A stretch of 64,000 nucleotides of DNA from Isoetes taiwanensis (lineage: Eukaryota > Streptophyta > Lycopodiopsida > Isoetales > Isoetaceae), in contig JAJEKV010000066.1 of NCBI GenBank assembly GCA_021234155.1, forward strand, positions 1,704,718 through 1,768,717. Direction: 5' to 3'. Shown one piece after another: positions 22,079 to 33,274 of the stretch. Position 1 is the first letter of the stretch; the number at the start of each line of letters is the position of its first letter. Below the pieces are notes generated by a model, which did no database searches, was not told the DNA's origin, and worked only from the letters and a program-made list of their open reading frames with translations. The translations under genes were made by a program, and so were the position numbers.

Positions 22079-23186
22079 GACTCAGACTCATGGGGAGGTA
22101 GACTGATGGCTAGGGCTCAAGATAGAGCAGACCGAGTCATAACAATGGTGTGGCTGACTATAGACAATGGCTAGGGTTGACCACTCCATCCGCCCCTCCT
22201 GTGCATACTTTGCAGACGGGCTAGATCGGGCTCTGGTATGACTCTAGCCTTCTGGATACGCAATCTCATGGAATCACCCAGCGAGACTGCTCCAGGTTGC
22301 ATCTCCCCGGTCCGTTGAGGCAGGAAGGGTTCCATCTCCCCTTCCCGGGGTCTAGAGGTTCTACGCGCGGCTAGAGAATCGTGGCGACACACGATTCTTC
22401 CCCGACATAACCCCCCAAACAAGAGCCAGGCCGACACCTGCAGCTCTTGAGAGGCAGGGCGACACCATTGCCCCAAGAGGTGTCGGACCCATGCCCGGCC
22501 CACTCGAAGTGACTGACCATAAGCCTAGCCCGCTATGGGGTTCCCAGTAGCCGCGCTCAGCAGGGACCCTCCCTCCGTCTCGCCTCTAGCCCCGTTATGT
22601 AGTGGTGAGTCATATCATAGCCCACGTAGCCTGGTGGGTTCCTATGCACAGGCCGCATATAATAGGAACTAAAGGGTCTAACTAGGAGCATCACTAAGTA
22701 ATGGCTGCCAAGTCTCTACCCCCCTTCCCAATACAAGAGGAGCAAACATGATCAACCAACATCACATAACCTCATAACATGATAATCATGAGAATAACAT
22801 CTAAACCTAATCATACATATCTAACTTACAGTTAGGGTTCCTTGATTAGGGTTCAAGATCTAAACTGAGGGTGCTAGAATGGCTCTACTAGAGACATGAG
22901 ATACTAACTCATCTCGAATCCTAACTTCCAGATGATCTACCAAGAACTCTATGCCAAAATACCTGCTCCCGAAGAACTCCCTCCTGCTCCTGGTGTCCAT
23001 GATCTTCGAGGTGTTCGAAGTAGCTCCCACTCCTACTGATGCGCTCACGCTCTGGAGGCTGCTAAGCTATGCTGTGCCATAGCAAATGGTTCTCGAAACG
23101 GAGTTTCGAGCACGAAGAAGGTTCCCAGACTGTTGGAGCCAGAAAAGAGGCCTAGAGTTAGGATTTAGGCCTTTATAGGTTAGGGT

Positions 23187-23604
23187 TTATATGTTATGCC
23201 ACATGGCTCCAATAGGGTGGTTCCGTGTGGCGGGTGCCCAATAGGTTACCTCTGACATTTGCCGTTGGAGCTGCTCTAGACGTCGGGTTGCATCGCTGAG
23301 AGTGCGGGACATCGCTGTCACTTCACTTCTTAGCTGGGCGACAGTATCATGTGTTTGTCTGCGCTCAAAGTCAGCGAGGCCAAAGCGGTCATCCAGTGGC
23401 CTGATGCGCTCTTCCAGCGTCGAGATACGTTCTTTCTCTTTCGCCAACTGCTTCTTGAGAATAGCTGCCTGCCAGCTTGTCCTGAATGGCGTTCAACTTT
23501 CCCTCCAGGACATGTATTGCCTCTGTCTGTGTGATGAATTCCGAGGGGGAGGAGCCCTCGGCATTACGTGCCCGCCTCTTTAGCGCATGCAGATTCCCCT
23601 CCAT
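23187..23604 (-). CDS. Coiled-coil ORF, possibly gag-like, one frame break
   Basis: Two minus-strand frames join into one protein-like sequence: 23604-23389 (MEGNLHALKRRARNAEG ... HVLEGKLNAIQDKLAG) and 23447-23187 (KEKERISTLEERIRPLDDRF ... TMSR-type heptads, DATRRLEQLQRQMSEV). The heptad pattern, with E/K/R/Q around L, is strong. A one-base shift near 23450 separates them. A basic start followed by a long coiled coil is seen in some plant retrotransposon gag proteins, but no zinc knuckle follows, so this stays a guess. Confidence 0.45.
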
Positions 23605-23719
23605 CCTTGTGCGCTGACTTCCAAAGGCTATGGGGTCTCTGGCTGTAAAAAGTGTGCTCAGAATCCAATTTGGAGATCCAAAATCGTTGTCAGAGCACCT
23701 TTTGGGGGTTTGGGGGTTT

Positions 23720-24860
23720 TGGGGCTAGAGAGAGATTGTAAACCATAGAGAGAGAGAAAGCTAGAAAGGGGTAAATCAAGGGGGCTCTATGCAAGGGCAG
23801 TGAGGGCGCTAGAGAGAGAGTGAGGGCGCTAGAGACAAAGAAGAAGCTCTCAGCAAAAGAAAACATACTTTAGAAACATTACTTTCATATCACTACCTAT
23901 ATAAAGCAGTATAATTTGTTCCCATCAAAATTCAAGTGTAATATTTCTGGGCTGAGGAGAGAGGTGGGGTCGACACGTATGATTACATTGCATTTTCAAA
24001 TACAAGAAAAAAAAGAAAACCGAGAGCTAGCCACGTTTTTGTTATTATCTGGTTTGAACGAATCCGCTCCGTGGAATGCTCTGATCTCCACTTCCTAGGC
24101 TCTGATCTCCACTTCCTAGCCGCGTACAGAGGAAGGGGACGGCCCTGCTCTGACCAGTGGTCGGATCCCCCTCCCCTCCCCAGGAACTTCGGCCTCAGCA
24201 AAAAAGGTTTTGGACATGGCTACTCGGTTGCCCTGGCGTCCTACGCTTGACCCCTACCAGATCTGACCCTGCAACATCACCAAGAAGAGGGAAAAAGAAG
24301 GAGGTCAATGGATCCTAGGGAGCTGCTTCCAGCAAAGTAACCAGGTATGTGCCCAAAGAAATGGAGTTCCCCTGTGTAATGCGCTGAACAAGTTAGTAAT
24401 GCTTAATGTGAATGTCCAATGCACGGAGTAGGGTATGGATTTGTTAATGCAGGTGCTCCAAAGGCCAAGAAATGGCAGTTGTGAAGCTCAGAATCTACAA
24501 TTAGAATAGCGTATTACTGTAATGATTGAAGTCGTAAAGGACCTAGATCTTCTGGAAGAATACTTGATGGGTTAATTCATAGGGCAGAGAAAGTGAATCG
24601 TTGTCAAATCTTCACTGTAAACCTTGCGAGTTTGCATGAGGTCTGCGCCATTCCGGCGAGCTCTGCTGCAATAGAAGGGGGATTTTACTTTGCCTGGAAG
24701 CAAAGTCTGGATTCCTCAATATTTATTTGCTTGGAATATACATACTTTGCCCAATATGCAGGGATTATTTGCTTGGAAGCAAAGCCTTCAATATTTCTGA
24801 GTCTGCCAGCTCTGCGCCATTCATCCGTGAAGCGAGGTCTGGCTATGGCGAATCCGGGTC
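23720..24860. other. GA-rich simple sequence, then spacer
   Basis: GAGAGA-rich runs lie at 23728-23850. At 24061-24118 a 'CTCTGATCTCCACTTCCTAG' block is repeated in tandem. At 24680-24800 an internal 'TTTGC(C/T)TGGAAGCAAAG' block occurs twice. No gene is recognised before the KCS fragment. Confidence 0.5.
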
Positions 24861-24864
24861 TGGG

Positions 24865-25310
24865 AGCTTTAATCTTGGAGGAATGGGATGCTCTGCAGGG
24901 CTCATTGCGCTAGATTTAGCAAAGGATATGCTCCAAGCGCATGGAAATTCATATGCAATAGTTGTAAGCACAGAGAATATTACTCTGAATTGGTATGCAG
25001 ACAAATCAATGCTTTTGTCGAATTGTCTGTTCAGAATGGGAGGAGCAGTTGTGCTTTTGTCTAACAAATCTAGAGACAGGCGCAGACCTAAATACCAGCT
25101 GTTGCATGTGGTGAGAACCCATAAAGGGGCTGAGGACAGAAGCTTTGGCTGCGTTTTCCAAAGAGAAGATGAAGATAAAAAGATTGGCGTTTCATTATTG
25201 CCTGATCTCATGGAAACAGCAGGCGATGCTCTAAAAACAAACATCACAACTATATATGGGTCCAATTGTTCTTCCTCTATCAGAGCAAATCCATTTGCCT
25301 TGCTTTCATT
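24865..25310 (+). pseudogene. 3-ketoacyl-CoA synthase fragment (fatty-acid elongase)
   Basis: The translation from 24865 reads [20 protein letters not shown], holding the active-site cysteine of plant KCS enzymes. It continues with [55 protein letters not shown] and [10 protein letters not shown], the diagnostic KCS sequence in order. After about 25255 a one-base shift gives [11 protein letters not shown], the next KCS motif. The family's N-terminal membrane part and the catalytic His and Asn of the C-terminal third are missing. KCS condenses malonyl-CoA with acyl-CoA in very-long-chain fatty acid synthesis in the ER. This copy of about 145 residues (family about 500) cannot be active. Its left junction with unrelated sequence is abrupt. 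Confidence 0.92.
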
Positions 25311-25689
25311 TTGGTTCTCTGTTTTCTATTTTGCCTGTTTCGTTTGGTTCACGGAATTTCTGATTAAATCCACTTCTACATAGATTGCCCTATTATTTCC
25401 CGTCCTTAATACCATTTTGATGCCGTGCTGAATAACGCCCAGGAACCAATCAGTAGCAGGATCTTTTTCATTTGCAGTGAAATATTCTACCATGTTGGAG
25501 CAATTTTCAAGAGTTCTTTCTGCAAGAAAGTATATTAAACAAGTGCTTCAACTTCATACCAGATCTGGTCTGTTAGAAAGTCAGCATTATAAAAAGCCAA
25601 CAAGCACATGAATCTCTGTTTAGGGTGATAAAACCTTTGTTATAGAGTCGCCCCAAAGCATTGCAAATATTTATTTTAGGGTTGGGATG

Positions 25690-25892
25690 GGAAGCGTGAA
25701 GTTGCTCGAAGCTGCTCGAAGCGCCAAAACCTGGAGCAGGAACTATACTGGATTTGCTGCCATATATTGACCAAGATTATGCAGATCCGGCAGTCAAGGC
25801 AGAGGTTGATAAGCTTATTATTGAGGAGCAGCGAAAGGGCAGCAAACGACCTGCTTGATTTCCTTGTGCACCCGGTCCTCCGGCCCACCCAT
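25690..25892 (+). pseudogene. SPF27/BCAS2-like splicing factor fragment
   Basis: From 25748 the frame reads LDLLPYIDQDYADPAVKAEV followed by DKLIIEEQRKGSKRPA. This matches the N-terminal part of plant SPF27/MOS4 (BCAS2) proteins, which typically read 'ALPYIDDDYGDPxVKxEVDRxVEEExRRSxKxPADFL'. After PA a stop appears; a one-base shift restores DFL. SPF27 is a subunit of the Prp19 spliceosome complex. Only about 55 of roughly 250 residues are here, like a single exon, 0.4 kb after the KCS fragment. A GTGAG donor-like site (25899-25906 region) follows. Confidence 0.65.
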
Positions 25893-25899
25893 TAGTGAT

Positions 25900-26580
25900 G
25901 TGAGTAATCGACTTCATTTATAAACCGATACTCATTTGAAAGATCGTTTCAAATTTGCAACCAAAACGATTCCTTGATGTCCGGCAAAGGAATTGAACGG
26001 CACGCCAAGGCAAACAACCTGTGATGATGGATATATCTCGATACGGTCTGGGAACCACCTTCTAAGAATAAATAGGATGAATAATGGATTGGATAAGAAG
26101 ACATGGCCGCAGCTGTGCCAGCCAAGGCCATCCCTCTTCGCAGCATGATTTCGTTCAAACAACTTCTCTCTGCAGACAAATTCTAAACTCGGGGATGACA
26201 AAGAAATGTCTTTGGCCGATAAACTGCTGGATTATATCGAAGGTATTTCCTCCTGAAATGGAGTACATGTTCATCCTAACGTGCACAAGTTCATTGAGCT
26301 ACAAAACAAGTGAAATATTGCAAACAGCAATTTATGGAAAAGCCTCTTTTATCATAGATAGCACGTGACAAGTGCATAATTGGGGCCGTGATTGAAAAGT
26401 TTTAATCAAGAATGTTTTGGAGGATCAAAATACTTCATTGTCAACGGCTTTTTATGTGCTTCACATCATGGTTTGTGTTTTCTATATTTTATGAAATAAA
26501 TCATTGGGACTCGAGGTTTCATTTGATGCCTAATACCCTAATGGCATAATAAATAAAGCGACACGAAATACTTAAAGAAG
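25900..26580. other. Spacer after the gene fragments
   Basis: A plus-strand stretch at about 26195 reads GDDKEMSLADKLLDYIEG, which looks coding but is too short to assign; it may belong with the SPF27-like fragment or another captured exon. Nothing else is recognised. Confidence 0.3.
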
Positions 26581-26589
26581 AGCTTAATA

Positions 26590-26960
26590 GGTCTTAATAC
26601 GTCATACTACCCTAGGTATAAAAAACATACTACCTTAGATGATCCGAGCTCCTTTTATGTGTTAACTAGAGCCAAATTTTCCCTAGAGCCATTACCTATG
26701 GAGTCTCGTTAGAATTGTTTTCGTTATTTTTGCAATTTCGCTATTTTTGCTAGATCCACATGCACACTCTTAGGTTGGATACCCCATAGTCTACTTGTGC
26801 AATGCCTTCTCATATTATAGAAACATCAAGTATCACATTTTAAGAACTTTGGCACCATTCCAAAGTTACACAAATTTCCCCTGCATGAGTGAGTTGACGA
26901 AGAGAAATGTTCGCGGCGGCCTTGGCCGCCGCGATAAATTTCTTGTATAACTAAATATAA
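26590..26960 (+). repeat. Dispersed repeat R3, copy 1 (possible LTR remnant)
   Basis: It aligns with 63170-63530 in the same orientation: 'CATACTACC(C)TAGA', 'TCTCGTTAGAATTGTTTT', 'GCTAGATCCA(C/T)ATGCAC', 'TCTCATAT(T/C)ATAGAAA' and 'CACATTT(T/C)AAGAA' occur in the same order. It is non-coding. In copy 1 the end carries a GC palindrome at 26911-26934. Confidence 0.6.
26911..26934. repeat. Perfect 11-bp GC-rich inverted repeat
   Basis: TCGCGGCGGCC-TT-GGCCGCCGCGA, an 11-bp stem separated by two bases, set in AT-rich DNA. The R3 partner at 63.5 kb has only a shortened 'GCCGCTGCCCGCC' at this place. Confidence 0.9.
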
Positions 26961-28056
26961 TTTTGATAGCCACTTAATACAACTAATATCATATTCGTTA
27001 TTAATAATAATCAATATTTGATAACTAATACTATTCAAGAGCCATGTTTTTCAAATTAAGTATTCCGCTTTTAACGGCGGGTGCCTCATAGCCACCAAAA
27101 CTAATAATAACGTAATTTTTCGCTTTAAACGGATATGCTACTTAATTTTTTTATTTTAATGGTATATTATTTTATCGTTTATTTATATTATGCGCGCATT
27201 GTGTTTTGAGTTCTTGTTTGAGTTCTTGTTGTATGGTACTCGTGTTATAGTGAAGGCATGGAAAAGAGATCAAGAAATGTCCATGCCTTTTATCAACGAG
27301 AAATGCGTTCTGGATAGTAATGCTCTTGCAACTTTCTTCCAATTTGCAGAGGATGCTTTATGTTTTGTTCAGAGTGGCTATGGTCCAAACTTTCTGAGCA
27401 ACGTGTTAGAGGAAACTGTGAATGAAGGAGGCAAGCGTTGTTATATTGTAGAGGAATGTTTTGGCAACAATGTGATGGTATATGGTGGTTTGTTGTCCGA
27501 CAAACCTAGTAGAGTGATAAATATAGACTCAGAATCATCATCTTCAGAGTCCTTAAAAGGTTGCAACTCAACCTTCAAAAAGATGTTGTTACGGAGTGGT
27601 AATAGCAAGTTAAAGAAGATACTCACGGAAGTAAAGGAGCAAAGTAGTGTTCGAATTACCAAGCCAACAGGAAGCAGGAGGTAGCATGGACAGTATGCAG
27701 CAAAATCAAGATCCTCATATGTGGACAACATATAACATACGAGTACACCTGCATTAGATGGCACAGTGAGGCTTGCATATTGTGGAGGCCATCTGCAATG
27801 CCAGAATCCTTGTTGTGATTACTTTCTTAGTAAAGGGGAGCATAATTCCGCTCAATGGAGGGGCTCTATGAAATATCGCACTGGATGTTGGGCCTATAAG
27901 TGATGAGCATGGTTCAGTAAGTTGCGCATATTGCAAGGAGCAGCCATATTGTATTGCACTTTGTGATGCTACTATATATTATTGTCTTCTAAAGTGTATC
28001 TTAGACACTAGACTTGTTATACACACAAGCACCCACTCCCATCCAATCAGGCGTGC

Positions 28057-28160
28057 ACTTTCAAGATTGGAAATTAAGAGAATGAAAAGCATTATTGATA
28101 GTACTCCAACTTTCAAGATTGGAAATTAAGAGAATGAAAAGCATTATTGATAGTACTCCA
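28057..28160. repeat. 52-bp perfect tandem duplication
   Basis: Bases 28057-28108 are repeated exactly at 28109-28160 (unit starts ACTTTCAAGATTGGAAATTA). The second copy lies in the 28095-28331 ORF. It is either a very recent duplication or an assembly artefact. Confidence 0.92.
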
Positions 28161-28773
28161 ACTTCAGTTGTGCACATGGCTCCAAGGCAGCTTCAGAATA
28201 ATATTGCTATGGAAGAAATATGTAGAAGCATATTGCTGGAAGTGGATGTTGAAGACATAAACAAAATGACCACCGAACAAGTAGACGTTCTATTGCTACG
28301 ACTGGAACCACTATGCAATCAAAGAAGGTGAGCTTTAAGGTGTGGATTTTCTCCATTGTTGTAAACTAAGCTTCCTTTTTTTTGTATGTGCTAGGTTGAG
28401 GAAGTGGATTGATGATGCAAGAAAAAAAAATCGCCAATGCCAAGATGAGCTAAGTAGCATGTTGTATTTAAAAAGGAGATGTTGTTACGGGTTCTTCCAT
28501 GGTTCAAAGTTTCCGGACCAGTTGCATGATGCTCAACATGAGAGGTGCTATTTCTTTAAGATGTCAACTATTGGGGCTGATTCGGGCGTGGATTTGGTGA
28601 ACCAAATGCGTCCGTCAGGAGATCTGGCAACATCATGGTTGCATTTTGATCATGTTAAGCGAATAAATGGGTGAACAACAATGGCCTGTCATGTATATGA
28701 TCCCATGTAAGTATATTTTCTACACCTAATTATAAAATATATTTATTGCACAAAGATATCCATTGTATCTATA

Positions 28774-29095
28774 TTGTTTACTAGGATACGAGGTCTACAA
28801 ACAATTGCTGTATGCGAAATGAAGACGGAGGATGTAGAATCTCAAAAGAAGTTCTGGAGAAAAATGAACAAAGTGCTAAAAAGTAAGGGCTTTCCACCAG
28901 CACAATTTCATGGATTTATGGCTGACGAGGCCCAAGCAAATTGGAATGCCGTCCGAGAAGTCTTCTTTGGAGGCGAGCCAAATTCAGAAAAGGAAAGATC
29001 ATGTGTTTTCCACTTTGAAGAGTGTTTGCAAAGGCAAACAAAGAAGCATCTAAGCCCAGAGAGTAGACAATCTTTCCTAGACCAATGCAGAAGTT
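28774..29095 (+). pseudogene. MULE transposase core segment
   Basis: Key residues are in one frame: the aspartate of GFMADEAQANWNAVRE and the CVFHFEECLQ motif about 30 residues later, matching the usual D...CxFH spacing of MULE (pfam10551-type) domains. A one-base shift at about 29090 moves the reading into the next frame, which continues without interruption to 29717. Confidence 0.75.
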
Positions 29096-30599
29096 GAGGT
29101 TTCGATTCGCAACACCTAAGATGCGTAAAAATCAATATCATTCTATTCTTCAGTGGCTTTCTGGAAATACAACAAAAAATGATGCAATGGCACTATCTTT
29201 ATGGTTATCATGGTGGCATCAAAGAGTCAGTAGATGGGCGAATTTTATGAAGGCCAAAAAAAGTATAGCATCTGCAATACATATTCCAGACACAAATCTC
29301 TCTGAATCCAGACATGGGACTTGGATGGCTGCAACTAGTTACAAGAAGACCCTCTCATTGTATGATGCCAGTTTATTTGATTTGACAGAAACTATTTTAC
29401 AGAGTGCAAAGTACAAATCATATCTAGATCACAATTATGTAGGGACTGGTCCTGGACTCTCTACGTTATTTTCAAGGCTACAAGGTAGACTTAATAGCGG
29501 TATAAAACCTTTTGAGCCAAGCTCTTTTGTAAATAAGGAAGCTATGAGGCAAGGGATGCCCATACACACATGGGGAAATGTGGAGGAAACGATCAAACTA
29601 TACCGAAAAAGAAAGAATTTGGACGAATGGGTAGTAGTCACAAAGGAAAAGGAGCACATAGACCGAATAAAAAGGAAGCTATTAACATACCTCGTAGCTA
29701 GAGATGATCCCTGCTAAGAAATCTGCTCAATAGTAAAGACATTCTAATAAGAGAAAGGCAAAGTTGCAAACACTAACTGGCTATTCAAGGACTACAACAG
29801 TAGTAAAGTTAGATGTCAAGGGAGGACAAGCATAAATGGGAAAAAATGTGACAAGCTTGTCAACAAGGGTATAGCATCTACAACCTCCTTCTTCATTTTA
29901 TGGTATCAGAACATTTAGGGGTGGTAATTGTGAGCAGTTCTTCTGGTTCTGTGGAGATAACTTAAAGTGCACATGGTATCCACATCCTAGTTTACAAGAG
30001 GTCCCACCAAGACCTATTCTATGGCCAGTTGCAACAGATATATGCATCACACAGGATGAACTTCAAGTTCTTCAAAATGGTGGGTATAACTTAGAGGGCT
30101 TACACAGGACTGTTATGGAGCCTAGCCCTGGATCCTACACAGAAGAGGCAAGCATCCTGCGTTCAGAAACATTGATGCGACGGGATGGTAAACGGGTTAA
30201 GAGAAGGTCAAAATTAAGTAGGCAGTGTGAAGTGAACTTGGAAAGGAGCAAAGATATGGGTAACATTAGTGTAACTCTATATGTGCTACAGGTAAATCGG
30301 CATGTTGATTTTCTTTTGGAGAGGGAGAGGCAAACATATACTGTCAGCATCAAGAAAGAGCCTGCTTGCACTTACCCTGAGTTTCGAAGCAAAGCATTGA
30401 AGAACAATTATACTCCTTGCAAACATATGTTCTATGTTCTAGGAAAAGATCCAGCAGCTGATTTGACCTTGATTCAGCCAATTCTATCTGATACTACTAT
30501 AGCAAAGTTGCTCGCATAGTAAGGTTTATAAAGCTTTATGTTCATTACAACTTCAGTATCTATATGAAAGGCCATTCTATGTGTCTGTGTATTCATGAT

Positions 30600-31395
30600 A
30601 CATAATGACTTATTGATTGTGTTATATGGTTATGTTCCTTAATACCAACTTGTTTATTATGCTTAACTTCATTCATGGGCAGGCACACAGATGTGGACCA
30701 GTGCATACACCGAAGGAACGCGTTGCCTTGAAGCAGTACTTGGATGCTTGCTTCATGGCCAAGCTTTGGGATGCAGAGGCCCTGTCACATGTCAAGGTGG
30801 CAAATTATCGACAGCAGGTTAATCCCATGCTCATGGGGGGCCCACACCACTACCTGCGCACCCATCTACCCATGAAAAAGCGCAGGGTGATTGCTTCCAT
30901 TCGCACAGGTGCACACCACCTCCGCATTGAGACAGGGAGGTGGATTGGAGCCGCCCGCGGAGGGACAGAGTCCGTCGATCAGCATCCCAACAGGCGCCAT
31001 TGAGGATGAAAGTCACGCCCTCCAGTGCCTGTCCGTGCACGAGCATATCCGGCTCTGTATGCTCTTGGTTAGTTGTGCCCCATCCCGCCTCGTGCATGAG
31101 CTACTGAGCACCCTGCCAGAGGCTTGTTGGGATCGTGACTGGGAGGTAATGGATACGCCGGACTCGGTTATGCCCCCGTCCGGCATTAACCTCACCGTGA
31201 TTTGTGATTATGTATATAATCAGGTATGTCAAAGATCCTTATTGCTACTAAGGTTTTTCCCCAAAACCTTCTTCGGGCTGGGGTTTTTAATCCTCGTAGT
31301 AATACTGCTTTGCTCTCTCGTTGTACTTAGGTCCCCTAGGTCAGTTGGTCTCCCCGTGGACGATAAAATCATATTCTATTCTATTCTCATTAGGG
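30600..31395 (+). mobile_element. Pentanucleotide-tailed LINE, copy B, 3' part
   Basis: After the SWIM segment, the frame at 30683 onward reads TPKERVALKQYLDACFMAKL ... HHYLRTHLPMKKRRVIASIR ... HHLRIETGRWIG, the C-terminal zinc-region of LINE ORF2 proteins ('...RxxxHxLxIExGRW'). A cysteine/histidine-type continuation in the next frame starts DESHALQCLSVHE. The 3' UTR includes 'GGTTTTTCCCCAAAACC...GGGGTTTTTAATCC' and ends 'GTGGACGATAAAATCATATTC', then TATTC units at 31373-31387. The RT itself is absent, so it is 5'-truncated or joined to the MULE gene by chance. Confidence 0.8.
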
Positions 31396-31399
31396 CGGA

Positions 31400-32085
31400 T
31401 TTGGGGTCTGAAAATGGCCCTTATCTTGGGCTAAAGATTTCCACGCCGATTCGCCAGACCAATCGGTTTTGCGCCTTTTTACGAAAGTCGCAGATACTTG
31501 GCGTGTAGAAGGATGAGCGTGCTTACTTGGCATCCACATGGCGCATTTTCATAGGGGATGCCTCGCGCTTTTATTGCAACCATTTTAATGGCCCAGATTT
31601 TTGGGAGTCGCCACGCCTTTAAAATAATGGTGACTTTGACCGCCACCGCCGGGCCACCACCAACTCCCTTTGTCAAATTTTACGCCAAACTTCAGATCAC
31701 ATCACTCCGGGCGCTTCTACGCAGCATCCTCTCCGCTTTCACCTCATCCGCAATCCATGTCTCCTGTAATTTCTGTGTTCTTGCCCCATTTACGTAACTC
31801 CCAAGGTCAAGAAGTGGGAGGTTTTGTCTCAATAGGTTCGGTGGGTGAGTATGCCGCCATCAACGAAGGGGCGAGCATAGAGTTAAGCTTAATAAAGGCG
31901 ATCGACGCGGCGACACATTGATAGGTAGGATAAAAGAGTTCAAGTTGAATTCTAGCGCCCGGAAGTGGAAAGTATAACAATACGACATGCATATACCCCT
32001 TTCCGATATGGCCAAAGAGCTAATCTCCACCAAAAAACAAATTTTCCCAAAATTGCCCGCAAATGGTAACCACCATTTTAAACGG
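31400..32085 (+). other. Short ORF region before the first foldback element
   Basis: ATG at 31757 follows a C/T-rich leader, as in the genes at 36-39 kb. It opens a 54-codon frame (VGGFVSIGSVGEYAAINEGA ... SLIKAIDAATH) ending with TGA at 31919-31921. No family is recognised. The foldback element at 32085 lies about 165 bp downstream, as with the other small ORFs. Confidence 0.35.
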
Positions 32086-32149
32086 ATCACACGACGGGCT
32101 AGTCAAGCCGCCTACTTAACCAAGAGATAGTTTCAAGGCCGCGGTGATC
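32085..32149. repeat. Foldback element F1 (65 bp)
   Basis: Left end GATCACACGACGGG; right end GGCCGCGGTGATC. The ends are imperfect inverted copies, and the interior is unlike the other copies. Confidence 0.7.
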
Positions 32150-33240
32150 TTCTTTATCTTTTCATTTCTTTTCGCTGACACGCGTTTACAAAACAAATTT
32201 ATTGTGCAGTTTTATGTTTATCGACGCCGTGGATGTCATTCCTACCGAAAGTATTAGTAGTGTACTTTGTCGTATCACATAGACATCGGAATTGTCCTTT
32301 TCCAAGGTATGGATGCCGGACCTTTGCGGGTATAGGCATCCGGGTTTTACTCTGACATGATTATAACGTAAAGGTCGAAACCCGAGCTTGAGGCCTGGTT
32401 GAATTGCCCCCTTTAAGTGAACTTTGTAAGCCACGCACTAATGAGAACAATGTAATTGCAATGAAGAAATGCATGGTCGACGAGGTGCAAGCTGGAATGT
32501 CCGAAAACGGAGGCGGAGGATGAGTTTCAAAATCTTCACACCGCTTGAGGTATTTGCTAACATATTCCGTGATGGCGCAGAAGTTCAAAAAGCTCCAAAG
32601 ACATATAATGCGCTTTCTCCCCCGCCGATTTTGTGGATGGCTTATTTTTTGGTTCCGACTGATGTTCGATTCCACTAATCATCCGTCAACTAACAGAGGT
32701 CCGCTGTGAGTTAAGTCCTCCTTTAAGTTCGATACTTTCTTCCAAAACAATATTTATAATGCTAATTGTCAACTAGAACGAAGGAAACAAAAAAAGAGAG
32801 GGTCGCACAACTTTTTGGGAGCCGCTTGAGGACCATAATAGACACCCGATGCGGTGGATATTCGAAAGTATGGAGAGGGGAGGAAGTCATTTATACGGCC
32901 ACCATGGAAAGCTTTAATGGCCATTATCGAGCTAAGAGTGCTAATGGAGACAGAGGAAATTGGTCGACGACTTCCATTATTTTATTGATGGCATTAGGGT
33001 TGGTTACGTGCAAGAGGGAAATGTAAAGTTTAGTGAGTTCACATCAACAAGAAATTGTCTATCGGCTAGCTTTGAATCTCGGTTTTTATTTGTGTTTTTG
33101 TCCGATGTTTTTTAGGGTTCCGTATTTTGTCCGATATTTTTTTAGGGTTCCGCATAATTATTTAAAAACGCTACCATCATATTTTACTTTAACTTCTTTT
33201 TACTATTTATCTCCCCGCCAGCTTGTCTATTTTTGTCGTT
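32150..33240. other. Region with an unassigned coding-like stretch
   Basis: On the plus strand at about 32800-33055, shifting frames read NRHPMRWIFESMERGGSHLY and then DFHYFIDGIRVGYVQEGNVK followed by FSEFTSTRN, which look like real protein but are not recognised. They lie just upstream of the histone-like gene. The rest is unassigned. Confidence 0.35.
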
Positions 33241-33248
33241 GTTCGTAG

Positions 33249-33255
33249 TATAAAG
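33249..33255 (+). promoter_or_regulatory. TATA box of the H3-like gene
   Basis: TATAAAG lies 20-26 bp before the ATG at 33275. If used in the normal way, transcription would begin at or near the ATG, leaving almost no leader. Confidence 0.45.
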
Positions 33256-33274
33256 CGCCATCCGCCGAGAAGCC

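Larger units (their letters stand above)
21640..23720 (-). mobile_element. GC-richer block, possible decayed LTR retrotransposon
   Basis: Base composition rises sharply against the AT-rich flanks. On the minus strand a coiled-coil ORF (23604-23187) follows a leader-like stretch, and further down lie non-coding GC-rich sequence (22.1-22.7 kb) and a four-unit tandem repeat (22078-21818). I found no protease, RT or integrase motif and could not define LTR ends, so the class is uncertain. A CGTTGTCAGAGCACC stretch at 23688-23702 resembles a primer-binding site, but it faces the opposite way to the ORF. Confidence 0.35.
27190..30519 (+). pseudogene. MULE-transposase / SWIM zinc-finger gene, decayed or multi-exon
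   Basis: Plus-strand segments follow in order: 27190-27684 (N-terminal part with a Ser-rich stretch), 28095-28331, about 28390-28674 (C- and H-rich), 28774-29095 (KGFPPAQFHGFMADEAQANW ... CVFHFEECLQRQTKKHL, the MULE transposase core with catalytic D and the C-x-F-H signature), 29085-29717 (helical, LSLWLSWWHQRVSRWANFMK), about 29880-30110 and 30115-30519 (YTVSIKKEPACTYPEF ... YTPCKHMFYVLG, a SWIM finger C-x-C...C-x-H type). The joins could be introns (for example GTAAGT at 28707) or frame breaks. The protein would be a transposase or a domesticated relative of FAR1/MULE type. No terminal inverted repeats were found around it. Confidence 0.75.

Noticed and set aside
23688-23702. LTR-retrotransposon primer-binding site (TTGTCAGAGCACC)
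   Set aside because: It faces opposite to the coiled-coil ORF and no LTR border could be placed, so it is mentioned only as context.
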